Below are positions 26,191 to 34,063 of a DNA stretch of 64,000 nucleotides, one piece after another; the first letter of the stretch is position 1; each line of letters opens with the position of its first letter. The notes under the pieces are model-generated. The model saw nothing but the letters and a program-made list of their open reading frames with translations, was not told the DNA's origin and did not search any database. The stretch comes from SKLM01 sp964514285. GTDB taxonomy: Bacteria; Chloroflexota; Anaerolineae; B4-G1. The stretch lies in the NCBI GenBank assembly GCA_964514285.1, contig CAZEQC010000011.1, forward strand, positions 4,971 to 68,970, given 5' to 3'. A program made the position numbers and the translations under genes.

Positions 26191-26496
26191 ATGAGTATTG
26201 GTTCAGTATTGGTTGGCCTGGCGGTGCTGGCGGTCGTGGCGGCCTACCTGGCAAGACCATTTCGCCCCACTGCCGGCGCAGGCGTCGATCGGACCATCGA
26301 AGCCTGGGTTGCGCAAGTGCAATCTGAGGAGAGGGAGCACACGGCGTCCGATGACGTGGAGAGGTATGGAAAACCAGCCAGAGAAGGGATGAGACCGCGA
26401 GCCATCAACTACTGCCCCCGGTGTGGTCGAGCAGTCGATGAAGATGACGTGTTCTGCTCTGGATGTGGTACACGATTGCGGGGTGAGGCGACGTGA
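26191..26496 (+). CDS. Small membrane-anchored zinc-ribbon protein
   Basis: About 101 residues. An N-terminal membrane helix (MSIGSVLVGLAVLAVVAAYLA) is followed by a charged linker and a C-terminal zinc ribbon with two CXXC knuckles (YCPRCGRAVDEDDVFCSGCGTRL). It lies between ccmF and the next accessory gene, overlapping the latter by 4 bases, so it is translated with the ccm genes. A role in cytochrome c maturation is inferred from position alone. I start at ATG 26191, which has GAGGA upstream. Confidence 0.72.
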   Translation: MSIGSVLVGLAVLAVVAAYLARPFRPTAGAGVDRTIEAWVAQVQSEEREHTASDDVERYGKPAREGMRPRAINYCPRCGRAVDEDDVFCSGCGTRLRGEAT

Positions 26497-27740
26497 ACGC
26501 TCTGAGGCGAGTGGTTGATCTTAGGAAGCGTGGCATCAGATCGGCGATGCTCCTAATGCTGATGCTGGTTGTCGGCCTTCCTGCAGCCTGGGGCCAGACC
26601 CCTCAGGTACACGCGCAAGGCCCTACAGTCTCCGGTGAGATCAGGAACGGCACGCCAGGGGGAACCGTGCCCAACGACCTAGCGGTCACGTTGCACATCT
26701 TCTCTGAGATGGAGGAGACCAACACCTACACGACAACGGTAACGGGAGGGACGTCGTTTCGCTTCGACAATGTCTCCCTTGAGGAGGGGGACACTGCCGT
26801 GGCACGGGTAGTGTACGACAACGTGACCTACGTCTCTGAGTTCGCCGCCATCGAAGAGGGAGAGAGGGACGTGTCGCTTCCTGTGACAGTCTATGAGACG
26901 ACCACAGATCCAGCGAACATTGCTCTCTTCCAGCTTCACCTGTTCGTGAACAGAGTGAGCGAACAGATCCAGCTTGGCGTCTACGCCGTGATAGGCAACA
27001 CAGGGAACCGCACCTACGTTGGGTCGCAGGCCCCAGCCTCAGACGGCACAACAGAATCGGCTCGGACAACGTGGTCGGCGAAGCTGCCCGACGGCGCTCA
27101 GAACCTGCAGTTCGAAGGCGCTGAGTTGGGAGGACGGTTTGTCTTGCTGGAGGACGGTTTTGCGGACACACGGCCCATCCCGCCAGGCAACGCAGGCGTC
27201 GAGACATCTTTCACTTACGAGTTGCCCTTCCAGGAAGGGGTCGAGGTCAGGCAATCCTTCGATGTCCCCATACGCGCTGCCGTCCTGGTACTGCCGGAGG
27301 GTGACTGGGCCCTGGAGGGGGCGAACATCTCTTCTCAAGGCGCGCTGGAGACGCAGATGGGCACGGCGCTATCGTACTCAGCTGGTCCCTTAGACGCTGA
27401 CGAACCGCTAGCGTTCACTCTCGTTCCCAAGACGCCTGAGCCCTCGCGTCAATCGGATGGATCAGCAGCGCCCACAGGGAGTGGTCTGATGCTTGGGCTG
27501 GGAGCCCTCGTCGCGGCTGGTGTGGCAATTACCTTGATGTGGCGTTCACCAACGCCTGGCCGCCCCATACCGGCCAAGGTGCAATCTGAAATCGAGGCCA
27601 TCGCCGCCCTGGACCGGGGTTTTGAGAACGGGGAGCTGTCTGAGGCTGTATACCGTAGAAAGCGCAGCCGGCTCAAGGAACACGTGCGTGAACACGTGCT
27701 CACGCACGTGTATGATACAGTCTCGGACCAGGATCAGTGA
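26493..27740 (+). CDS. Exported, C-terminally membrane-anchored ccm-cluster protein
   Basis: 415 residues, no family recognised. A signal peptide (about 17-42) is followed by beta-rich extracytoplasmic domains (VSGEIRNGTPGGTVPNDLAVTLHIF...; VSEQIQLGVYAVIGNTG...), one membrane segment near 330-350 (GLMLGLGALVAAGVAITLMW) and a cytoplasmic helical tail (EIEAIAALDRGFENGELSEAVYRRKRSRLKEHV). The first domain resembles a carboxypeptidase-regulatory-like sandwich. It overlaps its upstream neighbour by 4 bases and ccmA by 4 bases, so translational coupling within the ccm cluster is clear. It may play a CcmH/CcmI-like scaffolding role; this is inference. Confidence 0.65.
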   Translation: MNALRRVVDLRKRGIRSAMLLMLMLVVGLPAAWGQTPQVHAQGPTVSGEIRNGTPGGTVPNDLAVTLHIFSEMEETNTYTTTVTGGTSFRFDNVSLEEGDTAVARVVYDNVTYVSEFAAIEEGERDVSLPVTVYETTTDPANIALFQLHLFVNRVSEQIQLGVYAVIGNTGNRTYVGSQAPASDGTTESARTTWSAKLPDGAQNLQFEGAELGGRFVLLEDGFADTRPIPPGNAGVETSFTYELPFQEGVEVRQSFDVPIRAAVLVLPEGDWALEGANISSQGALETQMGTALSYSAGPLDADEPLAFTLVPKTPEPSRQSDGSAAPTGSGLMLGLGALVAAGVAITLMWRSPTPGRPIPAKVQSEIEAIAALDRGFENGELSEAVYRRKRSRLKEHVREHVLTHVYDTVSDQDQ

Positions 27741-28429
27741 TTGAGACCCGGGGGCTGACCAAGCGTTTCGGGCCGCGCAGTGCCTTGGACGGTCTCGACT
27801 TGTCGGTCGGCGACGGTGAGTTCGTCGCCTTGGTGGGACCCAATGGCGCCGGCAAGACAACGCTGATGCGTATTCTGGCCACCCTCAGTCGTCCGACCTC
27901 CGGAACTGTACGAATCGCGGGTTGGGATGTTCTTACAGAAGGAGAGAGAGCACGGAGACAGATCGGTTTCTTGTCACATCGTACTCTTCTGTACAACGAC
28001 CTGAGCGCCGAGCAGAACCTGCGTTTCTATGCCAGTATGTACGACATGGATCGAGAATCACCTCGCATAGGGGTTCTGATCGGCCAGGTGGGCCTAGAAG
28101 CACGGCGAACCGACCTGGTCCAGACGTTCTCGCGGGGCATGAAGCAGCGGCTCGCAGTCGCCAGAGCCATGCTCCATCGGCCAAACCTTCTCCTTCTGGA
28201 TGAGCCCTACACAGGCCTTGACCCACAGGCCGTGGAGACGTTGAGAGAGCTTCTGGTCGACCTCGCTGACGAAGGTTGCACGATCGTCTTGACGACGCAC
28301 CGACTCACCCGGGCGCTATCCACCGGAGAGCGTGTGTTGGTACTCCATCGGGGGCGGATCGTCTACGATCAGCCGCGTCAGGCGGTGGTGCCAGAGACGT
28401 TCCTGGACACCTACCGGGCCATCACTGGC
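27737..28429 (+). CDS. ccmA: Heme exporter ATPase CcmA (3' end in assembly gap)
   Basis: At least 231 residues of an ABC ATPase: Walker A GPNGAGKTT (about 35-43), Q-loop region (IGFLSHRTLLYNDLSAEQNL), signature FSRGMKQRLAVARA, Walker B LLLLDEP and the switch His in TTHRL. With CcmB and CcmC it drives release of holo-CcmE. Starts at GTG 27737, overlapping the preceding gene by GTGA. The reading frame runs into the 100-N gap near its expected end, so only a few codons should be missing. Confidence 0.92.
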
Positions 28430-28529
28430 NNNNNNNNNNNNNNNNNNNNNNNNNNNNNNNNNNNNNNNNNNNNNNNNNNNNNNNNNNNNNNNNNNNNNNN
28501 NNNNNNNNNNNNNNNNNNNNNNNNNNNNN
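28430..28529. other. Assembly gap (100 N) at the ccmA-ccmB junction
   Basis: Exactly 100 N, a conventional scaffold spacer, so the true distance is unknown. The end of ccmA and the start of ccmB fall here. Confidence 0.95.
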
Positions 28530-29208
28530 GCGGGCATTGAGCTTCTTTCGCAAGGTGCTGGCAATTGTGGAGAAGGACATCGCTGCTGAACTCCACACGA
28601 AAGAAGTGGTCAGCGCCATGCTGGTCTTCTCAGCTCTGGCTTCGCTGATTTTCAGCTTTGCCCTGGATCTGCGTGGGGATATGGCAGAGGCAGCAGCACC
28701 TGGGGTGCTGTGGACGACCATCGCCTTCGCAGGAACGCTGGGATTAAGTCGATCGATGGCCCGAGAGGAACAGACGGGGTGTATCGATGGACTTCTACTG
28801 GCGCCGGTGGACCGGACAGCTATCTTCGTGGGCAAGACAGTGGGGAACGTCATCTTTATGGCCATCGTGGAGATCTTCTTGCTACCTCTCTTCTCTGTGT
28901 TTTTCGACGTCACTCTGCTACGCCCGCAGGTGCTTCTAGTGCTGAGCTTAGGGACCCTGGGATATGCCACAGTAGGTACACTGTTGGCCACGATCGCTGT
29001 CAACACCCGCGCTCGGGAGGTGATGCTTCCTGTGTTGTTGCTTCCCCTGGCTGTTCCCGTGCTGATCGGTGCTGTGCAAGCCACCAGCGGGCTGCTTGAG
29101 GGAGCCACACTGAACGAAGTGAGTGGCTGGATCCAGATTCTGGTTGTCTACGATCTGGTCATTATGGCTGTCTCGCTTCTGACCTTTGACTACGTGGTCC
29201 AAGAATAG
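28530..29208 (+). CDS. ccmB: Heme exporter permease CcmB (5' end in or at assembly gap)
   Basis: About 225 residues visible. The N-terminus FFRKVLAIVEKDIAAELHTKEVVSAMLVFS is the usual CcmB opening, followed by about six membrane segments and EEQTGCIDGLLLAPVDRTAIFVGK, a typical cytoplasmic loop. An in-frame TTG at 28537 could be the start, or the start lies in the gap. The stop is 13 bases before ccmC. Confidence 0.9.
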
Positions 29209-29221
29209 GAGATGACGCAAT

Positions 29222-29977
29222 ATGATAGAAAAGACCACAAAAGAGCCGACGGCGAGGAAGCCAACGCGGGATCTGCTTGGGCTTCTCCTCGCGGGAACCA
29301 GCTGGGTGCTGATCATCGTGGCCCTGGGCATGGCCCTGTTCTACGCCCCACGGGAGCTTACGATGGGGAACGTTCAGCGGATCTTCTACTTCCACGTCGC
29401 CTCTGCTTGGGTCGGCTTCTTTGCCTTTTTCGTCACCTTTCTAGCCGGCATCGCCTACCTGGTCAGGGGTAGGCGGCGATGGGATATCCTGGGGTTGTCA
29501 TCGGTAGAGGTCGGTCTGACCTTCATTATGATGACGGTCGTCACTGGAGCGCTATGGGCCAAGCCGGTCTGGGGCACCTACTGGACGTGGGAGCCAAGGC
29601 TCACGATCTCCGCCGTCCAGTTGCTCATCTACGTGGCCTACGGGATGCTCCGAGCCTCGATCACGGGTCCAGAGCGTCGAGCGCGGTTTGCCGCCGTTTA
29701 CGGCATCGTGTCCTTTGTTACGGTGCCACTTTCATGGTTCGCCATTCGCTGGTGGCGGACGATCCATCCGGACATCCTGACTGGGGGCGAGTCGATGGCC
29801 CTCACCCCCCGGATGGTTCAAGCTTTGCTAGTGAGCATAGGGGCGTTCACGACCTTGTACGCGGCACTGTTACGGCAGCGGGTGCGGCTGGAGCGTGCTG
29901 ACGATGCGCTTATTCGACTCCGGCTGCAGATGGAAGAACGCCAGTCTGGTCTAGGATCAAGGAGGCGTGGGACATAA
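29222..29977 (+). CDS. ccmC: Heme handling protein CcmC
   Basis: 251 residues, six membrane helices, with the tryptophan-rich heme-handling motif WGTYWTWEPRLTISAVQLLIYVAYG in a periplasmic loop and conserved His in FYFHVASAWVGF and RWWRTIHPDI. CcmC loads heme onto CcmE. The stop codon overlaps the start of the small ccmD-like gene by one base. Confidence 0.93.
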   Translation: MIEKTTKEPTARKPTRDLLGLLLAGTSWVLIIVALGMALFYAPRELTMGNVQRIFYFHVASAWVGFFAFFVTFLAGIAYLVRGRRRWDILGLSSVEVGLTFIMMTVVTGALWAKPVWGTYWTWEPRLTISAVQLLIYVAYGMLRASITGPERRARFAAVYGIVSFVTVPLSWFAIRWWRTIHPDILTGGESMALTPRMVQALLVSIGAFTTLYAALLRQRVRLERADDALIRLRLQMEERQSGLGSRRRGT

Positions 29978-30111
29978 TGTCTGTCTACTTAGTAACCGCT
30001 TACGCGGTCTTCTGGGCTTTCACATCCATCTTTGTGCTTTCTCTATGGGCGAGGCAACGACGGATTGAACGGGAGATCGAGTCCCTTAGGGACCAACTGA
30101 GCGACGACTGA
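29977..30111 (+). CDS. ccmD: CcmD-like small membrane protein
   Basis: 44 residues: MSVYLVTAYAVFWAFTSIF begins a single membrane helix, followed by a basic stretch (WARQRRIEREIESL) and an acidic end. Size, topology and position right after ccmC match CcmD, which helps release holo-CcmE from CcmABC. A GGAGG site lies 11 nt upstream and the start overlaps the ccmC stop (TAATG). Confidence 0.78.
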   Translation: MSVYLVTAYAVFWAFTSIFVLSLWARQRRIEREIESLRDQLSDD

Positions 30112-30130
30112 CCGCTGACCTAGCCGGTCA

Positions 30131-30169
30131 ATCGATATGATTTTCCAGATAATGATTGCTCATATCGAT
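30131..30169. promoter_or_regulatory. Perfect 10-bp inverted repeat, possible operator
   Basis: ATCGATATGA (30131-30140) and TCATATCGAT (30160-30169) are exact reverse complements 19 bases apart. The right arm overlaps the -35 region of the promoter at 30156-30184, so it could be an operator controlling the DUF362-polyferredoxin genes; it could also form a hairpin ending the ccm transcript, though it is AT-rich and has no T-tract. Confidence 0.5.
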
Positions 30170-30184
30170 GAAACAGGCTACAAT
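30156..30184 (+). promoter_or_regulatory. Promoter of the DUF362-polyferredoxin pair
   Basis: TTGCTC (30156-30161), a 17-bp spacer and TACAAT (30179-30184), about 45 bases before the start codon. Confidence 0.55.
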
Positions 30185-30228
30185 ATGAGCGCGTTGGAAA
30201 TCAGACCGCGATCATCAGAAGGAGATAA

Positions 30229-31305
30229 GTGAAGATGACTGATTGCACACGGAGGACGTTTCTCCGTCGAGCTACGGCCAGCTTGGGGCTCCTGACCGGC
30301 AGCTGGCTTCTACAGGGTTGTGGCAGCGAGGGCCTTCCGACAGTCACCCCCTCTCGCACGTCAGCTCCAGCCACGGACACTCCCGATCCCACGGCAGAAC
30401 AGTCCGGCGGTGTGACAGAGCCAGCACCTACGAGAACGCCGGATGAGACAACAGCGCCAACACCATCCTCAATGCCAGAACGGTCTCTATCCCGGCCGGA
30501 CCTAGTTGTAGCGCGGGGAGGCGAGCCGGAGGCGATGGTGCGACGGGCACTAGCAGCGCTGGGAGGGATGGAACAGTTCGTCAAGTCCGGCGACGACGTG
30601 GTCATCAAGCCGAACATCTGCGTTGCTTATCACACCTACGAATACGCAGCTACCACCAATCCCTGGGTGGTGGGGACGTTGGTCAAGCTGGCCCTGGAAG
30701 CCGGGGCGCGACGGGTGCGGGTGATGGACTATCCCTTCGGGGGTAGCGCGGAACAGGCCTACGTCAAGAGCGGGATCCAGGAGCAGGTAGAAGCGTCGGG
30801 GGGACAGATGGAGATCATGACCAAGTTCAAGTTTGTGGACACCACCATCCCTGACGGCGTCGACCTGCAGCGCTGCAAGATCTACGACGGCGTGCTGAAG
30901 GCCGACGTGTTGATTGACGTGCCGATTGCCAAGGACCACGGTCTGGCAAAGCTGACGCTGGGGATGAAGAACCTTATGGGCGTGATCTACGACCGACCGG
31001 CGATGCACCGCAATCTGGGTCAACGTCTGGCTGATCTGAGCAGCCGGGTACAGCCGACCTTGACCGTGGTCGACGCTGTGCGCATGCTGATGAAGCACGG
31101 GCCTACGGGTGGTAACCTGGACGACGTGAAGCAGGCAGACACCGTGATCGCCAGCCCGGACATTGTGGCGGCTGACAGTTACACAGCGACGCTTTTTGGC
31201 ATGCGGCCGGAGGATCTGGCCTATGTCCGCGCAGGAACAGCGATGGGGCTGGGGCGCAGCGATCTCAAGACTCTCAAGATTGAGGAGGTAAACGTCGGTG
31301 GATGA
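30229..31305 (+). CDS. Tat-exported DUF362 family lipoprotein
   Basis: 358 residues. The N-terminus CTRRTFLRRATASLGLLTGSWLLQGCG has a twin-arginine motif and a lipobox (LQGC), so it is probably a Tat-secreted lipoprotein. A Thr/Pro linker follows, then the DUF362 domain (VKSGDDVVIKPNICVAY... VLKADVLIDVPIAKDHGLAKLTLGMKNLMGVIYDR... MHRNLGQRLADL). Many DUF362 proteins contain ferredoxin clusters; this one does not. The Fe-S partner is instead the adjacent membrane polyferredoxin, whose start overlaps this stop by 8 bases. AAGGAG precedes the GTG 30229; ATG 30235 is an alternative start. Function unknown. Confidence 0.83.
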   Translation: MKMTDCTRRTFLRRATASLGLLTGSWLLQGCGSEGLPTVTPSRTSAPATDTPDPTAEQSGGVTEPAPTRTPDETTAPTPSSMPERSLSRPDLVVARGGEPEAMVRRALAALGGMEQFVKSGDDVVIKPNICVAYHTYEYAATTNPWVVGTLVKLALEAGARRVRVMDYPFGGSAEQAYVKSGIQEQVEASGGQMEIMTKFKFVDTTIPDGVDLQRCKIYDGVLKADVLIDVPIAKDHGLAKLTLGMKNLMGVIYDRPAMHRNLGQRLADLSSRVQPTLTVVDAVRMLMKHGPTGGNLDDVKQADTVIASPDIVAADSYTATLFGMRPEDLAYVRAGTAMGLGRSDLKTLKIEEVNVGG

Positions 31306-32872
31306 GACGATCCAAGATACAGAAAGACGGCGCTGGTGGACGCCAGGGCACTGGGTCGCGGCCCGACGGGTGGTGCAGGCGCTGGCGCTGTTGTCTTTTG
31401 TGATCCTGTTCGTCTGGTCGCGGCGAGGCGGCTGGCCCGCCGCTCTGGTCAACACCCCGATGCGACTCGATCCACTGGCCATGCTGGCCCATCTGCTGTC
31501 CAGCCGCACCTTCCTGGCCGGATCGGCCCTGGCACTGATCATCGTGGCTGTGACGCTGATCGCAGGTCGGGTCTGGTGCGGCTGGCTCTGCCCGTTGGGC
31601 ACGTTGTTGGATTGGATGCCGCTGCGGAGATGGCATCAGGAGACAGCGGGCGTACCCAGTGGGTGGCGGGGTGTGAAGTACGGGTTACTACTGACGATCC
31701 TGGTGGCAGCAGTTTTCACCAATCTCACGCTCCTGATCCTCGATCCACTGACGATTCTCTTTCGCACCTTGTCCACCGCCGTCTGGCCCAGCGTCGACCA
31801 GGTCGTCACCGCCGTGGAGACAGCGCTCTATGGCATTCCGTTCTTTCAACCGGCTGTAGCTGCCTTTGACGGGCTCGTCCGTCCGGTGGCTCTCCCCATC
31901 GAACCGGTGTTCTACCGTTACACGCTTCTCTACGCTAGTTTCTTCACGGGCGTCGTCGCGACGAATTTGATAGCGCCGCGATTTTGGTGCCGCTATCTCT
32001 GCCCACTTGGCGCTATGCTGGGCCTGCTGAGCAAGGTTGGGCTGGTGCGCCGCGAGGTGGACGAGACGTGTACGCACTGTGGAACCTGTGAACGGGTTTG
32101 TCCAACCGGCACCATTGATGGTGAGAGGGGCTTCGCCAGCGACCCAGCAGAATGCACGATGTGCATGGCTTGCTCGGCTGCATGCCCGGTGGATGCCATA
32201 AACTTCCCTGGACGGGGCCCCAGACCTACCTGGACCACCTACGATCCCGACCGGCGTCATCTGCTGGCAGCCCTGGGGGCGTCGGTGGCAGGGATCGGGC
32301 TCTTCCATAGCGATCTGATCGCCAACCGCGACCACTCACACTTGATCCGCCCGCCAGGCGCGCGTGAAAACGACTTGTTGAGCAAGTGTATCCGCTGTGG
32401 CGAGTGTAACCGGGCCTGCCCCACTAGCGCTATTCAACCAGCAGTGAACGAGGCAGGGCTGGAGGGCGTATGGACGCCGGTGCTGATACCGCGAGCCGGC
32501 TACTGCGACTACTCCTGCAATGCTTGCGGGCAGGTTTGCCCGGTTGAGGCCATTCCGCCGTTAAGCCTGGAAGAGAAACGGAAGCGCGTCATCGGCAAGG
32601 CCTACATCGACCGGAACCGGTGCATCGCCTGGGCCGATGATGAGGCTTGCATCGTCTGCGAGGAGATGTGCCCGGTCCCGGAGAAGGCCATCATCCTGGA
32701 GGAAGCTGAGGTGAGGTTGGAGAACGGTGAATCGGCAACGGTGCAACGTCCGCAGGTTATCCGCGAACGCTGCATCGGATGCGGCATCTGCGAGTACAAG
32801 TGTCCCGTCAACGGCGAGGCGGCCATCCGCGTCTACGTGCCGGCGGAGGATTGTGGAACTGTGTCGTCGTAG
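31298..32872 (+). CDS. Membrane polyferredoxin (NapH/YccM-like 4Fe-4S protein)
   Basis: 524 residues. Four or more N-terminal membrane helices carry two CxxCP motifs (RVWCGWLCPLGTLLDW; RFWCRYLCPLGAMLGL), as in NapH, CcoG and RdxA-type proteins. Soluble ferredoxin sets follow: CTHCGTCERVCP, CTMCMACSAACP, CIRCGECNRACP, CDYSCNACGQVCP, CIVCEEMCP and CIGCGICEYKCP. A hydrophobic stretch near 325-345 (LLAALGASVAGIGLF) divides them. It is likely to move electrons across or along the membrane, with the DUF362 lipoprotein as partner. GTG start with GAGGT upstream. Confidence 0.88.
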   Translation: MDETIQDTERRRWWTPGHWVAARRVVQALALLSFVILFVWSRRGGWPAALVNTPMRLDPLAMLAHLLSSRTFLAGSALALIIVAVTLIAGRVWCGWLCPLGTLLDWMPLRRWHQETAGVPSGWRGVKYGLLLTILVAAVFTNLTLLILDPLTILFRTLSTAVWPSVDQVVTAVETALYGIPFFQPAVAAFDGLVRPVALPIEPVFYRYTLLYASFFTGVVATNLIAPRFWCRYLCPLGAMLGLLSKVGLVRREVDETCTHCGTCERVCPTGTIDGERGFASDPAECTMCMACSAACPVDAINFPGRGPRPTWTTYDPDRRHLLAALGASVAGIGLFHSDLIANRDHSHLIRPPGARENDLLSKCIRCGECNRACPTSAIQPAVNEAGLEGVWTPVLIPRAGYCDYSCNACGQVCPVEAIPPLSLEEKRKRVIGKAYIDRNRCIAWADDEACIVCEEMCPVPEKAIILEEAEVRLENGESATVQRPQVIRERCIGCGICEYKCPVNGEAAIRVYVPAEDCGTVSS

Positions 32873-32985
32873 GCTCATTCTGTCTGCTCAGAATCAAGCG
32901 CAGTAAATGCATAGCGCAGTGATGGTGGGGCGGCCTGGGGGGGAATGCGGGCCGCTCTGCGCTTTCAAAGGCGTGCCGCTTATGG

Positions 32986-32991
32986 TATACT
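32986..32991 (+). promoter_or_regulatory. Probable -10 box of argF
   Basis: TATACT at 32986-32991 lies about 65 bases before the argF start; the matching -35 candidate (TTTCAA, 32963-32968, 17-bp spacer) is weak. Confidence 0.4.
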
Positions 32992-33055
32992 TGGTTCCAT
33001 TCGTGGCACTCGACGCTTGGCTTCTAGGCCAATCTACTATCCTGGAGGAGTAAGA

Positions 33056-34000
33056 ATGAACCACTTTCTCAGTCTGACGGATCTCACCCCGGAAGCGTTC
33101 CGGAGCATCCTCAAACTGGCTGTTGACTTGAAGGAAGACTGGAAGGACGGAGGCAACGAGCCGCTGCTTGAGGGAAAGACCCTGGGTATGATCTTCCAGA
33201 AGCCGTCGTTGCGTACTCGAGCTTCCTTTGAGATGGGGATGATCCACCTGGGAGGACAATCGCTGTATTTCTCGCCGTTTGAGATCCAGCTGGGTGAACG
33301 AGAGAGCGTGGCTGACGTCTCTCGCGTCTTCTCGCGCTACGTCGACGGGATCATGGCTCGGGTTTTCGCGCACGACGACATACTGACGCTAGCAGACTAC
33401 TCGCGGGTGCCAGTCATCAACGGGCTTTCCGACTACAATCACCCTTGCCAGGCCTTGTCTGATCTTCTGACGATCATCGAAAACAAGGGATGGAACCTTA
33501 AGGGACGAAAGCTGGCCTTCCTGGGCGATGGCAATAACGTGTCCACGTCCCTCTTGTTTGGCGCTGCGCTGATGGGTATGGATTTTGCGATTGCCAACCC
33601 ACCGGGCTATGATCTTCCGGAGACCGTCTGGGAAGAAGGACAGCGTTTGGCCATGCAGACCGGCAGTGAGCTGGTCGCCACCCACGCCGCGGCCGAGGCG
33701 GCCGCTGAGGCGGACGTGGTCTACACGGACGTCTGGGCCTCTATGGGAGAAGAAGACGAGGCCGAGGAGCGCGCTCGGGTCTTCGAGCCGTACCAAGTGA
33801 ACGAGACGTTGCTAGAGGAGGCCAAACCGGATGTGATCGCTATGCACTGCTTACCCGCTCACAGGGGGCAGGAGATCACGGATGAGGTGTGCGATGGGCC
33901 GCATTCGGTGCTGTGGGATCAGGCCGAGAACCGGATGCACGCTCAGAAAGCCATTCTCATCAGACTTATGGCCAACCGAGACGCCATAGCAAGGCTGTGA
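33056..34000 (+). CDS. argF: Ornithine carbamoyltransferase
   Basis: 314 residues, full length for the family. It transfers a carbamoyl group from carbamoyl phosphate to ornithine, giving citrulline in arginine synthesis. The carbamoyl-phosphate site SLRTRASFE (about 47-56), HPCQALSD (near 128) and the ornithine-side Cys in MHCLPAHRG (near 266) are all present. ATG 33056 has GGAGGAG 6 nt upstream; an in-frame extension to 32945 crosses the promoter and is rejected. No other arg genes are near. Confidence 0.92.
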   Translation: MNHFLSLTDLTPEAFRSILKLAVDLKEDWKDGGNEPLLEGKTLGMIFQKPSLRTRASFEMGMIHLGGQSLYFSPFEIQLGERESVADVSRVFSRYVDGIMARVFAHDDILTLADYSRVPVINGLSDYNHPCQALSDLLTIIENKGWNLKGRKLAFLGDGNNVSTSLLFGAALMGMDFAIANPPGYDLPETVWEEGQRLAMQTGSELVATHAAAEAAAEADVVYTDVWASMGEEDEAEERARVFEPYQVNETLLEEAKPDVIAMHCLPAHRGQEITDEVCDGPHSVLWDQAENRMHAQKAILIRLMANRDAIARL

Positions 34001-34063
34001 TCGTGCGCGTTCAAGTAGCCGCCCATATGTGCGTGGGACCGGGAGAGCTAGAAAGGATAGGTC

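Noticed and set aside
32945..33055. N-terminal extension of argF
   Set aside because: The frame is open, but it crosses the likely promoter, and a good Shine-Dalgarno and the family's normal length support the ATG at 33056.
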